A stretch of DNA of 64,000 bases from Paraburkholderia kururiensis (GCF_034424375.1 NZ_CP139965.1:124001-188000), one strand, 5' to 3'; counted from the stretch's first letter, positions 22,321 to 31,128 are shown. Made by a program: numbers and translations. Notes: a model not told the origin generated them from the letters alone.

Positions 22321-23922
22321 CTACGCCGCCGCCCCCGCGGCCGAGCCCGTGAAAGCGCCCTGCCGGATGGCCGCGTCGCCGCGGTCTTCGTGCACAATCG
22401 CGCCGCTCGCGATGCGTTCGCGGTAGCCGTTGAACCACGCGAGCGCGGCTTTTTCGATGAACTCGCCCACGTACTCGTCCACGGGTTCGATGCCCGCCTG
22501 AGCAAGTTCGTCGCGCGGGCAAGCACCGATCTTCGCGACCAGCACCGCATGGCAGTCGTTGATGGCGCGCACCACGGAGGGCAGTTGTTCGTCGTCGCCG
22601 TAGCCGCCCTGGCAGTACAGGTCCACGCGGCGATGACCCACGAACAGCGCCTCCGTTGCGCTCACCTCGAAGATCTGGAATTCGGTCACGTGGCCGAAGT
22701 GCTCGTTCACGCGTCCGCCGCCTTTGGTGGCCACGGCGACCAGCACCTTGAGGTCGTCGGCTACGTCGATGGCCTGCGCGGCGGCCAGCGCTTCCTGCTT
22801 CGCCGCGTGCTGCGCCTCGCGCTCCGCTTCCACGCGGCTCTGGTATTCACGGCGACGGTCGAGGTCGTACACCACTTCCATCTGTTCGATCTTGTCGAGC
22901 GTGAACTCTTCGCTGCGGTCTTCGCCGAGCAGGCCCACCGCGTCCGCGCGGCACTGGCGGCAGTGGCGCATGAGATTCGCGCCGCCCATGCAGGCGTCCT
23001 GCACGGCTTTCAGTTCCTGCGCCGTCGGGCCGCGCTGGCCTGTGAGGCCGAAGTGCGTGCCGTGCTCCGCTTCGGAAATGAGCGGCATGATGTTGTGCAG
23101 GAACGCGCCGCGCTTTTTCACTTCGCGGTTCACGTCGATCAGATGCGTGTCGTTGATGCCGGGAATCAGCACGGAGTTGATCTTCGTGAGCACGCCGCGC
23201 GCGGTGAGCATCTCGAGTCCCTTCATCTGCCGCTCGTGCAGAATCTGCGCGGCTTCGTAACCGGTCACGCGCCGGTGGTCCCAGAAGATCCACGGGTAGA
23301 TCTTCGCGCCCACGGCCGGGTCCACCATGTTGATGGTGATGGTGACGTGGTCGATGTTGTACTGGCAGATCTCGTCCACGAGGTCCGGCAGGGCGAGGCC
23401 GTTCGTGGAAAGGCAAAGCTTGATGTCCGGCGCCTGCTCCTGGAGCATGCGGAACGTGTCGAAGGTCTTCTTCGGATTCGCCAGCGAATCGCCGGGGCCC
23501 GCAATGCCGAGCACGGTCATCTGCGGAATTTCGCTGGCGACGGCAACCACCTTCTTCACGGCCTGCTCGGGCGTGAGCTTCTGCGACACGACGCCGGGCC
23601 GCGATTCGTTCGAGCAGTCGTATTTACGGTTGCAGTAGTTGCACTGGATGTTGCACGCGGGCGCGACGGCCACATGCATGCGTGCGTAGTGGTGATGCGC
23701 TTCTTCGGAATAGCAGGGATGGTTCTTCACCTTCTCCCATATTTCGGCGGGCATGTCGTCGGGGCCGCCCGACGAACCGCAGCTCGCCTTGCCCTCGCCG
23801 CCCTGCGAACCGCAACCGCCGCCGGCAGCGGGCACATCGATGGTCGAGCCGAGCGGCTTGATCTGCCCGATGCCGATATAGGCGGCAGCGGGCAGCGTGC
23901 TGGCATTCGCGCGATCTTGCAT
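22321..23922 (-). CDS. nifB: NifB, radical-SAM FeMo-co precursor synthase with NifX-like C-terminus
   Basis: 533 aa from ATG 23922 with a GAGGAG ribosome binding site. NifB makes the Fe8-S9-C NifB-co. The SAM-cluster motif C-X3-C-X2-C is at Cys90, 94, 97; extra cluster Cys and His lie in the N-terminal Gly/Cys-rich part and in CRQCRADAVG. A NifX-like domain fills about residues 400-510 (GGRVNEHFGHVTEFQIFEV). It heads the 9.3-kb minus-strand operon. Confidence 0.99.
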   Translation of the reverse strand: MQDRANASTLPAAAYIGIGQIKPLGSTIDVPAAGGGCGSQGGEGKASCGSSGGPDDMPAEIWEKVKNHPCYSEEAHHHYARMHVAVAPACNIQCNYCNRKYDCSNESRPGVVSQKLTPEQAVKKVVAVASEIPQMTVLGIAGPGDSLANPKKTFDTFRMLQEQAPDIKLCLSTNGLALPDLVDEICQYNIDHVTITINMVDPAVGAKIYPWIFWDHRRVTGYEAAQILHERQMKGLEMLTARGVLTKINSVLIPGINDTHLIDVNREVKKRGAFLHNIMPLISEAEHGTHFGLTGQRGPTAQELKAVQDACMGGANLMRHCRQCRADAVGLLGEDRSEEFTLDKIEQMEVVYDLDRRREYQSRVEAEREAQHAAKQEALAAAQAIDVADDLKVLVAVATKGGGRVNEHFGHVTEFQIFEVSATEALFVGHRRVDLYCQGGYGDDEQLPSVVRAINDCHAVLVAKIGACPRDELAQAGIEPVDEYVGEFIEKAALAWFNGYRERIASGAIVHEDRGDAAIRQGAFTGSAAGAAA

Positions 23923-23965
23923 GGATATCTCCTCGCAACCGTGGGTGGCTACGCGAGGAGATAAA

Positions 23966-23981
23966 AGCCAGATCCATGCCA
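23966..23981 (-). promoter_or_regulatory. Sigma-54 promoter for the nifB operon
   Basis: The minus strand reads TGGCATGGATCTGGCT: GG-N10-GC, with -12 TGGC instead of TTGC. It is 44 bp upstream of the nifB ATG. Just upstream lies a small palindrome CCGCGA-AA-TCGCGG (23994-24007). Confidence 0.7.
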
Positions 23982-24097
23982 TTCACGCAGGGCCCGCGAA
24001 ATCGCGGATGTGGCTTACATGCGTGCGTTTTGTCGTGTGTTTTGTGATGGGTTTGTCGGGCCTCGACGTCACGCAAACCAACAAGGCCCCGCGTTTC

Positions 24098-24113
24098 TGT
24101 CGCTGTTGCGACA
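24098..24113. promoter_or_regulatory. NifA upstream activator sequence for nifB
   Basis: Perfect TGT-N10-ACA (TGTCGCTGTTGCGACA), 117 bp upstream of the nifB -24 element and just beyond the nifA stop codon. It shares the extended TGTCG/CGACA half-sites with the nifH site. Confidence 0.78.
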
Positions 24114-24147
24114 AAGCGCACAACGACGCGTCGTGCTCGGCGCAGTG

Positions 24148-25863
24148 CTAGAACCGCCGCACTTCGATGCCGTACTTGTGCAGCGCGTAGCCGATCTGCC
24201 GCGGCGTGATTCTGAGCAGACGTGCGGCCTTCGCCTGCACCCAGCCGCAACGCTCCATGGCCCAGATGAGCCGCTCGCGTTCGCCTTCGGGTTTGCCTTC
24301 GTCGCTGTCTGCGGGGCGGCACGCGCCGGCGTCCGCCGCGACGTCGTCGGCGAAATCGTCGGGCAACGCATACGGCACATCGCTTTCGGGGGCGCCTGTT
24401 CCCGCATCGCGCGTGGGCGTGCCGGGAATCTCGCGAATCGGAATGTCCGCAAGACGCGCGGGCCGTACCGCGTCTTCGCGCTCGATGTGATGCAGCACGC
24501 GCGTGAGGCACTGGTCTTCCTGGCAGAGAAACGCGAGACGGTCGATCACGTCGCTATGCGTCATGGTCGCCGTGCGCTCCACGCAGTTCTCCAGTTCGCG
24601 CACGTTGCCAGGCCAGTAGCAGCTCGTCAGCACGCGCATGGCGTCGGGACTGAAACGCAGCTCGCGGCCGTTGTCGCGATTGAAGCGGTCCAGAAAGTAC
24701 TGCGCCATTTCCGGAATGTCTTCGCGGCGTTCGCGCAGCGGCGGCAACTGGATGCTCACCACGTTAATGCGGTAATAGAGGTCGGCGCGGAACTCGCCCT
24801 CCTTCACCATGCGCTCCAGATTGCGGTTCGTCGCGAGAATGAGGCGCACGTCCACCTTCACGGGCGCCGACCCGCCCACGCGCTCGAACTCGCGTTCCTG
24901 CAGCACGCGCAGCAGCTTCGCCTGGAACGAGGGCGAGATGTCGCCGATCTCGTCGAGAAACAGCGTGCCGCCGTGCGCCAGTTCGAAGCGCCCTTTGCGC
25001 TGCCCCTGCGCGCCCGTGAAGGCGCCCTTCTCGTGGCCGAACAGTTCGCTTTCGAGCAGCGATTCCGTGAGCGCCGCGCAGTTCACTGAAACGAACGCCT
25101 GCTCGCCGCGCGGCGAGAGCCGATGAATGGCGCGCGCGATCACTTCCTTGCCGGTGCCGCTCTCGCCACGCAGCAGCACCGTGGTGCGCGCAGGCGCGAC
25201 CTGGTGAACCTGCTCGAAGATGCGGCGCATGGGCTCCGAAACGCCCACCACCTGATCGAGCGGCTGAAACGGGCGAATGGCCTTCTGCATGCGGCGCACT
25301 TCTTCCTGCATGCGGTCGTGCGCGGCGCTCACGCTGCGATGAAGCAGCAGCGCCTGGCCCATCAGCGTGGAGACGATCTTCATGAGATGCAGGTCGCCCG
25401 CGAACATGCGCGTGCCGCCCGGGTTCATGCAGAACACGGCGAGCACGCCCAGCGTGCGGTGCTCCTGGCGCAAAGGCGTAGCGAGCAGCGCGATGCGCGC
25501 GTCGCCGAACTCGCCGGGCACGCCCGCGCTGCCGGTGCGATCGAGAAACACGGGTTCGTCGCGCACGTCCGGCACCACCGCGGGCAGCCCGCTCTTGTAG
25601 ACGCGCCCCACAATGCCTTCGCCCGGATGAAAGCGAATGCGCTGATGCTCGTCGCTGGAAAGCCCCGCACTGCACAGCCCGCGCAGCTGCCCGCCGGGTT
25701 CCGCAACCACGACGAACGCACGCCGCCACTCCAGCGCGTGAAGGAGGTACTGCAGCGACGTGCGGAACGTCTGCGCCACGTCGAGAGACGACACCAGCGT
25801 CTTGCTGACTTCATAGACCGCGTCAAGCTCGCGACGGGCCTCGCCTGCACCTGCGTTCTGCAT
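24148..25863 (-). CDS. nifA: NifA, O2-sensitive type sigma-54 activator of nif genes
   Basis: 571 aa from ATG 25863; the frame stays open far upstream, but nothing there is NifA-like. Domains: GAF about 25-175, AAA+ about 205-430 with Walker A GESGTGKE (233-240) and GAFTGA (280-285), then a Fis-type HTH in the last 35 residues. The interdomain cysteines C415-X11-C427-X19-C447-X4-C452 fit the signature of NifA proteins that are themselves O2-sensitive and need no NifL. No nifL is present. Autoregulation is possible through a sigma-54 promoter 70 bp upstream. Confidence 0.98.
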   Translation of the reverse strand: MQNAGAGEARRELDAVYEVSKTLVSSLDVAQTFRTSLQYLLHALEWRRAFVVVAEPGGQLRGLCSAGLSSDEHQRIRFHPGEGIVGRVYKSGLPAVVPDVRDEPVFLDRTGSAGVPGEFGDARIALLATPLRQEHRTLGVLAVFCMNPGGTRMFAGDLHLMKIVSTLMGQALLLHRSVSAAHDRMQEEVRRMQKAIRPFQPLDQVVGVSEPMRRIFEQVHQVAPARTTVLLRGESGTGKEVIARAIHRLSPRGEQAFVSVNCAALTESLLESELFGHEKGAFTGAQGQRKGRFELAHGGTLFLDEIGDISPSFQAKLLRVLQEREFERVGGSAPVKVDVRLILATNRNLERMVKEGEFRADLYYRINVVSIQLPPLRERREDIPEMAQYFLDRFNRDNGRELRFSPDAMRVLTSCYWPGNVRELENCVERTATMTHSDVIDRLAFLCQEDQCLTRVLHHIEREDAVRPARLADIPIREIPGTPTRDAGTGAPESDVPYALPDDFADDVAADAGACRPADSDEGKPEGERERLIWAMERCGWVQAKAARLLRITPRQIGYALHKYGIEVRRF

Positions 25864-25932
25864 GAATGCCTCCGCTCGTGCTGTGGCCCGGTCGAGGCGC
25901 CACGGCGCAACAACAGCACGATCCGCCATCAA

Positions 25933-25948
25933 AGCAAGATTCAGCCCA
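25933..25948 (-). promoter_or_regulatory. Sigma-54 promoter candidate for nifA
   Basis: The minus strand reads TGGGCTGAATCTTGCT: GG-N10-GC with a TTGCT -12 box, 70 bp upstream of the nifA ATG. Confidence 0.6.
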
Positions 25949-25989
25949 AGACGGACCAGCGCCGACGCCAGGCCGCCTCGCGAAGCAGC

Positions 25990-26024
25990 CCGACAAAGCC
26001 GACATGGAGCCGACAAACCGGACA
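25990..26024. repeat. Tandem CCGACA repeats (candidate NifA half-sites)
   Basis: CCGACA at 25990, 25999 and 26010, then CGGACA at 26019: spacings of 9, 11 and 9 bp, same orientation. CCGACA is the right half of the perfect NifA site near nifH. Confidence 0.5.
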
Positions 26025-26108
26025 AGCCTGCACCGCGATTTGGCCCGGGCAACGTACAAAAAAAACATTGCGTGCCGAGGAAATAACAATACCCGTCAAA
26101 AAAAACCG

Positions 26109-26124
26109 TGGCATGGATGTTGCA
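26109..26124 (+). promoter_or_regulatory. Sigma-54 promoter for the nif-associated isc operon
   Basis: TGGCATGGATGTTGCA, a near-consensus -24/-12 element, 82 bp upstream of the iscS ATG. Confidence 0.82.
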
Positions 26125-26205
26125 AATTTTGGCGGCCTGATGTGATCCGCGCCGCCGGATCGACCCGCCCCGATGCGCCCGATGTCCCCAACAAGGGAGT
26201 TCGCC

Positions 26206-27444
26206 ATGCCGGACCTTGCCCGTGACCCTGAACGCCGCGCCCAGCCCGTCTATCTGGACTACGCGGCCACCACGCCCGTGGACCCGCGCGTCGCGCGCCG
26301 CATGCTGCCCTATATGACGCAGCTGTTCGGCAACCCGGCGAGCCGCTCGCACGCCTACGGCTGGGCCGCCGACGAAGCCGTGGAACTGGCGCGCGAACAG
26401 GTGGCGAGCCTCGTGAACGCGGACCCGCGCGAGATCGTCTGGACCTCGGGCGCGACGGAATCGAACAACCTCGCGCTGAAGGGCGCCGCGCACTTCTACC
26501 GCTCGCGCGGCAACCACCTGGTGACGGTCGCCACGGAGCACAAGGCCGTGCTCGACACGCTGCGCGAACTGGAACGCGAAGGGTTCGAGGTCACGGTGCT
26601 GCCCGTGCAGCCCGACGGCCGCGTGGACCCGGCCGCGTTCGAGGCCGCACTGAAACCGGGCACCGTGCTGGCGTCGGCCATGCTGGTCAACAACGAAACG
26701 GGCGCCATGCACGACGTCGCCGCGCTCGGCGCCCTGTGCCGCAGCCGCGGCGTGCTGTTCCACGTCGACGCGGCGCAGGCCGCGGGCAAGGTGCCCATCG
26801 ACCTCGACACGCTGCCGGTGGACCTCATGTCGCTTTCCGCGCACAAGATGTACGGCCCGAAAGGCATCGGCGCGCTCTATGTGCGCCGCAAGCCGCGCGT
26901 GCGCCTCCAAGCGCAGATGCACGGCGGCGGCCACGAACGCGGCATGCGCTCCGGCACGCTGCCCACGCACCAGATCGTGGGCATGGGCGAAGCGTTCTGG
27001 CTTGCGCGCGAGAGCATGCAGGCCGACACCGAACGCATCCGCGCGCTGCGCGACCGGCTCTGGGCCGGTCTCTGCGCCATCGACGCCGTGTGCCTCAACG
27101 GCGACCTCGCGCACTGCGCGCCGCATTACCTGAACGTGAGCTTTCGCTACGTGGAGGGCGAATCGCTGCTGATGGGCATCAAGGACATCGCGGTGTCGTC
27201 GGGCTCCGCGTGCACGTCGGCGAGCCTGGAACCCAGCTACGTGCTGCGCGCGATGGGGCGCGAAGACGAACTCGCGCACAGTTCCATCCGCTTTTCGCTG
27301 GGCCGCTTCACGACGGAAGAAGAAATCGATTTCGCCATTGCCCAGGTGACTCAGGTGGTGGGCCGCCTGCGCGAGATGAGCCCGCTGTGGGACATGGCGC
27401 GCGCGGGCGTGGACCTGGCTTCTATTCAGTGGGCGGCGCATTGA
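26206..27444 (+). CDS. iscS: IscS/NifS-type cysteine desulfurase of the nif isc operon
   Basis: 412 aa from ATG 26206 with an AAGGGAG ribosome binding site. VYLDYAATTPVDPRVARRM at the start, PLP-Lys in SLSAHKMYGPKG, catalytic Cys loop SSGSACTSASLEPSYVLRAMG: IscS-like in length and C-terminus, which ends in a helix that in IscS docks IscU. It supplies sulfur to the IscU scaffold encoded next. Controlled by sigma-54, so this is a nitrogen-fixation-dedicated desulfurase rather than the housekeeping copy. Confidence 0.95.
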   Translation: MPDLARDPERRAQPVYLDYAATTPVDPRVARRMLPYMTQLFGNPASRSHAYGWAADEAVELAREQVASLVNADPREIVWTSGATESNNLALKGAAHFYRSRGNHLVTVATEHKAVLDTLRELEREGFEVTVLPVQPDGRVDPAAFEAALKPGTVLASAMLVNNETGAMHDVAALGALCRSRGVLFHVDAAQAAGKVPIDLDTLPVDLMSLSAHKMYGPKGIGALYVRRKPRVRLQAQMHGGGHERGMRSGTLPTHQIVGMGEAFWLARESMQADTERIRALRDRLWAGLCAIDAVCLNGDLAHCAPHYLNVSFRYVEGESLLMGIKDIAVSSGSACTSASLEPSYVLRAMGREDELAHSSIRFSLGRFTTEEEIDFAIAQVTQVVGRLREMSPLWDMARAGVDLASIQWAAH

Positions 27445-27518
27445 GGCTCTCAGTGCATTGAGGCACCGAGCGCGTTCCACCCATTCCGCATTCCGCAGTT
27501 CTCCACGAGGAGCATGCG

Positions 27519-27962
27519 ATGGCTTACAGCAACGAGGTTCTGGACCACTACGAAAACCCGCGCAACGTCGGGTCCTTCGCCAAAGACGACAGCGCCGTGG
27601 GCACCGGCATGGTGGGCGCGCCGGCCTGCGGCGACGTGATGCGGCTGCAGATTCGCGTGAACCGCGACGGCGTGATCGAAGACGCGCGCTTCAAGACGTA
27701 CGGCTGCGGCTCGGCCATCGCGTCGAGTTCGCTCGTGACCGAATGGGTGAAGGGCAAGACGCTCGACGAGGCCATGACCATTCGCAATACGCAGATCGCG
27801 GAGGCGCTCGCGCTGCCGCCCGTGAAGATTCACTGCTCGATCCTCGCCGAGGACGCCATCAAGGCCGCCGTCGCCGATTTCCGCGCGCGCCAGCACACGC
27901 AAGCGGATGAAGGCGACGGCCTCACCACCGAACAGCCGGTCTGCGCGTCCGGCGCCCAGTGA
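27519..27962 (+). CDS. iscU: IscU-type Fe-S scaffold
   Basis: 147 aa. MAYSNEVLDHYENPRNVGSF, then the three scaffold Cys in PACGDVM, YGCGSAIASS and KIHCSILAE; the LPPVK motif that HscA recognises is intact. The last 20 residues (EGDGLTTEQPVCASGAQ) are an added tail. No NifU with its extra ferredoxin and Nfu domains is found in the window, so this takes that role here. Confidence 0.96.
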   Translation: MAYSNEVLDHYENPRNVGSFAKDDSAVGTGMVGAPACGDVMRLQIRVNRDGVIEDARFKTYGCGSAIASSSLVTEWVKGKTLDEAMTIRNTQIAEALALPPVKIHCSILAEDAIKAAVADFRARQHTQADEGDGLTTEQPVCASGAQ

Positions 27963-27992
27963 ACGCGCTCATCTGAACGAGGACACCGCATC

Positions 27993-28364
27993 ATGGAAAC
28001 GCTGCAACCCGTGGCCGACGCGCCGCAATCCGCGCCCGCATTTCTCGACTTCACCACGCGCGCCGCCGCGAAGGTCGCCTCGCTGATCGAAGAGGAAGGC
28101 AACCCGCAACTGAAGCTGCGGCTGTATGTGTCGGGCGGCGGCTGCTCGGGCTTTCAGTACGGCTTCTCGTTCGACGACCAGGTGGCCGAAGACGACATGC
28201 AGGTCGTGACAGACGGCGTCACGCTGCTGATCGACGCCATGAGCCAGCAATATCTGCTCGGCGCGCGCGTGGACTACGAAGACGGGCTGGAAGGTTCGCG
28301 CTTCGTGATCCAGAACCCGAATGCGCAGAGCACCTGCGGCTGCGGCAGTTCGTTCTCCGTGTGA
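27993..28364 (+). CDS. A-type Fe-S carrier, ErpA/IscA-like
   Basis: 123 aa. Cys ligands in GGGCSGFQYGF and at the C-terminus STCGCGSSFSV, typical of ErpA. It transfers 4Fe-4S clusters to clients. ATG 27993 follows GAACGAGGAC, 30 bp after iscU; the stop codon overlaps the region just before the next IscA gene, giving two A-type carriers in tandem. Confidence 0.93.
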   Translation: METLQPVADAPQSAPAFLDFTTRAAAKVASLIEEEGNPQLKLRLYVSGGGCSGFQYGFSFDDQVAEDDMQVVTDGVTLLIDAMSQQYLLGARVDYEDGLEGSRFVIQNPNAQSTCGCGSSFSV

Positions 28365-28375
28365 GTGAGGTCGCC

Positions 28376-28699
28376 ATGTCCATTTCCCTGACCCCGGCCG
28401 CGGCGCGGCACGTCGAACGGTCGCTGCAAAAACGCGGCAGCGGCGTGGGGCTGCGCGTGGCCGTGAAAACGAGCGGCTGCTCGGGCTTCGCTTACGCGCT
28501 CGAATTCGTCGACACGCCGAATGCCGAAGACCAGTGTTTCGAGGCGTACGGCGTGACCATCGTAGTGGACCCGCGGAGCCTGCCGATGCTCGACGGCACC
28601 GAACTCGATTTCGTTCGCGAAGGGCTGAACGAAGGGTTCAAGTTCCACAACCCGAACGCGAAAGCCAGCTGCGGATGCGGAGAAAGCTTCGCGGTCTGA
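28376..28699 (+). CDS. iscA: A-type Fe-S carrier IscA
   Basis: 107 aa from ATG 28376 (a GTG at 28361 would add five residues). Cys ligands in TSGCSGFAYAL and ASCGCGESFAV; length and ends match IscA. It probably supplies iron or clusters during nif induction. It is 11 bp after the ErpA-like gene. Confidence 0.94.
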   Translation: MSISLTPAAARHVERSLQKRGSGVGLRVAVKTSGCSGFAYALEFVDTPNAEDQCFEAYGVTIVVDPRSLPMLDGTELDFVREGLNEGFKFHNPNAKASCGCGESFAV

Positions 28700-28735
28700 C
28701 GCTTCGTTATCCGAACCGTTTCGAAGGACACGCTC

Positions 28736-30610
28736 ATGGCCCTGCTGCAGATCGCCGAGCCCGGCCGCGCGGCCGCCCCGCATCAGCACCGGCTCGCAGC
28801 CGGCATCGACCTCGGCACGACGAACTCGCTCGTCGCCACGGTGCAAAGCGCGCTTGCGCGCGTGCTGCCCGATGCCGAAGGCGCGCTGCTGATGCCTTCC
28901 ATCGTGCGCTATCTGCCTTCGGGCGCAATCGAAGTGGGACGTGAAGCGCAGGCGCACGTCACGGACGATCCGGCCAACACCATCGTCTCGGCCAAGCGCT
29001 TCATGGGGCGGCGCCTCGCCGACCTGCCCGATGCGGGCGCGCTGCCCTATCGCTTCGTCGACCGGCCCGGCATGGTGAACGTGGCCACCGTGGCGGGCGA
29101 GCGCTCGCCCGTCGAAGTGTCGGCCGAGATTCTGCGTGCGTTGCGCGAGCAGGCCGAAGCGTCGCTGGGCGGCGCCCTGACGGGCGTGGTCATCACCGTG
29201 CCCGCGTACTTCGACGACGCGCAGCGCCAGGCCACGAAAGACGCCGCGAAGCTCGCGGGCCTCACGGTGCTGCGGCTGATGAACGAGCCCACTGCGGCGG
29301 CCGTCGCGTATGGGCTCGACCGCGCGGCCGAAGGCACCTTCGCCGTCTACGACCTGGGCGGCGGCACGTTCGACATTTCGATTCTGCGGCTGTCGCAAGG
29401 CGTATTCGAAGTGCTTGCGACCGGCGGCGACTCCGCGCTGGGCGGCGACGACTTCGACCACGCCATCGCGCAGTGGCTCTGCGAAGCGCACGGCGTGGGC
29501 GGTGTCGCGTCGCTCGGGCCGCGCGATCAGCGTGCGGTGCTCGTTGCGGCGCGTGCGGCGAAAGAAGCGCTTTCGCAAATGGACGCCGTTGAGGCCGTGG
29601 CGAAAATGGCCGACGGCACGGTTTGGCAAAGCACCCTCTCCCGCACGGCGTTCGCCGCGCTAGGCACGCCGCTGATCGAACGCACGCTCGCCGCCACGCG
29701 TCGTGCGCTGCGCGACGCAAAGCTGCACATAACCGATATCGCCGGCGTGGTGCTGGTGGGCGGCTCGACGCGCATGCCGCTGGCCCGCGACGCGGTGCGC
29801 ACATTCTTCGGCCGCGAGCCGCTTGCGGACATCGATCCCGATCAGGTGGTCGCGCTCGGCGCCGCGAAGCAGGCCGACGTGCTGGCCGGCAATGGCAACG
29901 GCGACGGCTGGTTGCTGCTCGACGTGTGCCCGCTGTCGCTCGGCATCGAAACGATGGGCGGCCTGGTCGAGAAGATCATTCCGCGCAATTCCACGCTGCC
30001 GCTCGCGCGTGCGCAGGAGTTCACGACGTTCAAGGACGGGCAGACCGCGATGTCGATTCACGTCGTGCAAGGCGAACGTGAAGGCGTGACGGACTGCCGC
30101 TCGCTCGCGCGCTTCGAGTTGCGCGGCATTCCGCCCGCGGTGGCGGGCGCCGCACGCATTCGCGTGACGTTCCAGATCGACGCCGACGGCCTGCTCGCCG
30201 TCACCGCGCGCGAACAGAGCACGGGCACCGAAGCGCACGTCGAAGTGAAGCCGTCGTACGGCCTGAGCGACGCCCAGGTGGCGGCCATGCTGAAAGAGGC
30301 CATTGAAACCTCGACCGACGACATGCAACTGCGCATGCTGCGCGAAGCACAGATCGACGCGCGACGCCTGCTGGATGCCACCGAAGCCGCGCTGGCCGAC
30401 GACGCCGGCTTGCTCTCGGAAGCCGAACTCGCCGCCATCCGGCAAGCGGGCTTTCGCGTGGCCGACGCACTCGAAACCAGCGCGCCGATCGATACGCTCA
30501 AGGCGATGGCCGCCGTGCTGTCCGAGGCCACGGAGGAATTCGCCGCGCGCCGCATGAACGCATCGATTCGCGCCGCGCTGACCGGCCGCGAGCTCGACAG
30601 CCTCGCCTGA
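28736..30610 (+). CDS. hscA: HscA, Hsp70-type chaperone for IscU
   Basis: 624 aa, full length. Hsp70 landmarks: AGIDLGTTNSLVATV near residue 22, the ATPase-domain VYDLGGGTFDISIL, GGSTRMPLARDAV and a substrate-binding domain from about 390. It dislodges clusters from IscU through the LPPVK motif. The usual co-chaperone hscB is missing between iscA and hscA, so it must come from elsewhere or HscA acts alone. Confidence 0.95.
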   Translation: MALLQIAEPGRAAAPHQHRLAAGIDLGTTNSLVATVQSALARVLPDAEGALLMPSIVRYLPSGAIEVGREAQAHVTDDPANTIVSAKRFMGRRLADLPDAGALPYRFVDRPGMVNVATVAGERSPVEVSAEILRALREQAEASLGGALTGVVITVPAYFDDAQRQATKDAAKLAGLTVLRLMNEPTAAAVAYGLDRAAEGTFAVYDLGGGTFDISILRLSQGVFEVLATGGDSALGGDDFDHAIAQWLCEAHGVGGVASLGPRDQRAVLVAARAAKEALSQMDAVEAVAKMADGTVWQSTLSRTAFAALGTPLIERTLAATRRALRDAKLHITDIAGVVLVGGSTRMPLARDAVRTFFGREPLADIDPDQVVALGAAKQADVLAGNGNGDGWLLLDVCPLSLGIETMGGLVEKIIPRNSTLPLARAQEFTTFKDGQTAMSIHVVQGEREGVTDCRSLARFELRGIPPAVAGAARIRVTFQIDADGLLAVTAREQSTGTEAHVEVKPSYGLSDAQVAAMLKEAIETSTDDMQLRMLREAQIDARRLLDATEAALADDAGLLSEAELAAIRQAGFRVADALETSAPIDTLKAMAAVLSEATEEFAARRMNASIRAALTGRELDSLA

Positions 30611-30628
30611 TCGCATCGGTAAGCGACC

Positions 30629-30964
30629 ATGCCGCGCGTTCAGGTGCTTCCCCATCCCGAGATATGCCCCGAAGGGCAGACGCTCGACATCAAACGCGGC
30701 GCGTCGCTGTGCGAGGGCCTCGTGCGATCCGGCATTGCGCTGGAACATGCCTGCGAAATGGTCGCGGCGTGCGCGACGTGCCACGTCTACGTTCGCGAAG
30801 GCGGCGCATCGCTCGCGCCGCCCGAAGACGACGAAAGCGATCAGCTCGATCACGCCTGGGGTCTCGACGCGCAATCGCGCCTTGCCTGCTGCGTGAAGCT
30901 GCGCGACGCGGATCTCGTCGTCGAACTGCCGCGCCACACGCGCAACCTCGCGCGCGAACGCTGA
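30629..30964 (+). CDS. fdx: Isc-type 2Fe-2S ferredoxin
   Basis: 111 aa. CEMVAACATC (C-X5-C-X2-C) and RLACCVKL supply the four cluster ligands; the PxxxxDQLDHAWGLD segment is typical of Isc ferredoxin. It reduces the IscS/IscU complex. Last gene of the isc operon, 18 bp after hscA; the next gene, nifV, has its own promoter. Confidence 0.95.
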   Translation: MPRVQVLPHPEICPEGQTLDIKRGASLCEGLVRSGIALEHACEMVAACATCHVYVREGGASLAPPEDDESDQLDHAWGLDAQSRLACCVKLRDADLVVELPRHTRNLARER

Positions 30965-31016
30965 GCGCATTGCTGCACGCGCGCTGAGCCACACACGTAC
31001 GACTCCCTCCCCCGGC

Positions 31017-31032
31017 TGTCTGAAACAGAACA
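31017..31032. promoter_or_regulatory. NifA upstream activator sequence for nifV
   Basis: Perfect TGT-N10-ACA (TGTCTGAAACAGAACA), 97 bp upstream of the nifV -24 element, in the fdx-nifV gap. Confidence 0.75.
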
Positions 31033-31128
31033 TTCGCGACACGGACAACGCGGGCGCAGACGGTCCGGATCGCGACAGATTGCGCGAAAAGCGCTTGCCT
31101 CAAGCCCTTTCCGCGTTGCTGGCCTCGC

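Larger units (their letters stand above)
25864..26205. promoter_or_regulatory. Divergent nifA / isc control region
   Basis: 342 bp without a gene. It holds the nifA sigma-54 promoter (25933-25948), four ordered repeats of CCGACA/CGGACA (25990-26024), two A-runs (about 26057-26064 and 26098-26105) and the isc sigma-54 promoter (26109-26124). No perfect TGT-N10-ACA is present. Confidence 0.65.

Noticed and set aside
24148..27480. Open frame of 1110 codons reading through nifA and beyond
   Set aside because: Only residues from ATG 25863 match NifA. The upstream extension crosses the control region and is antisense to iscS; it is high-GC frame openness.
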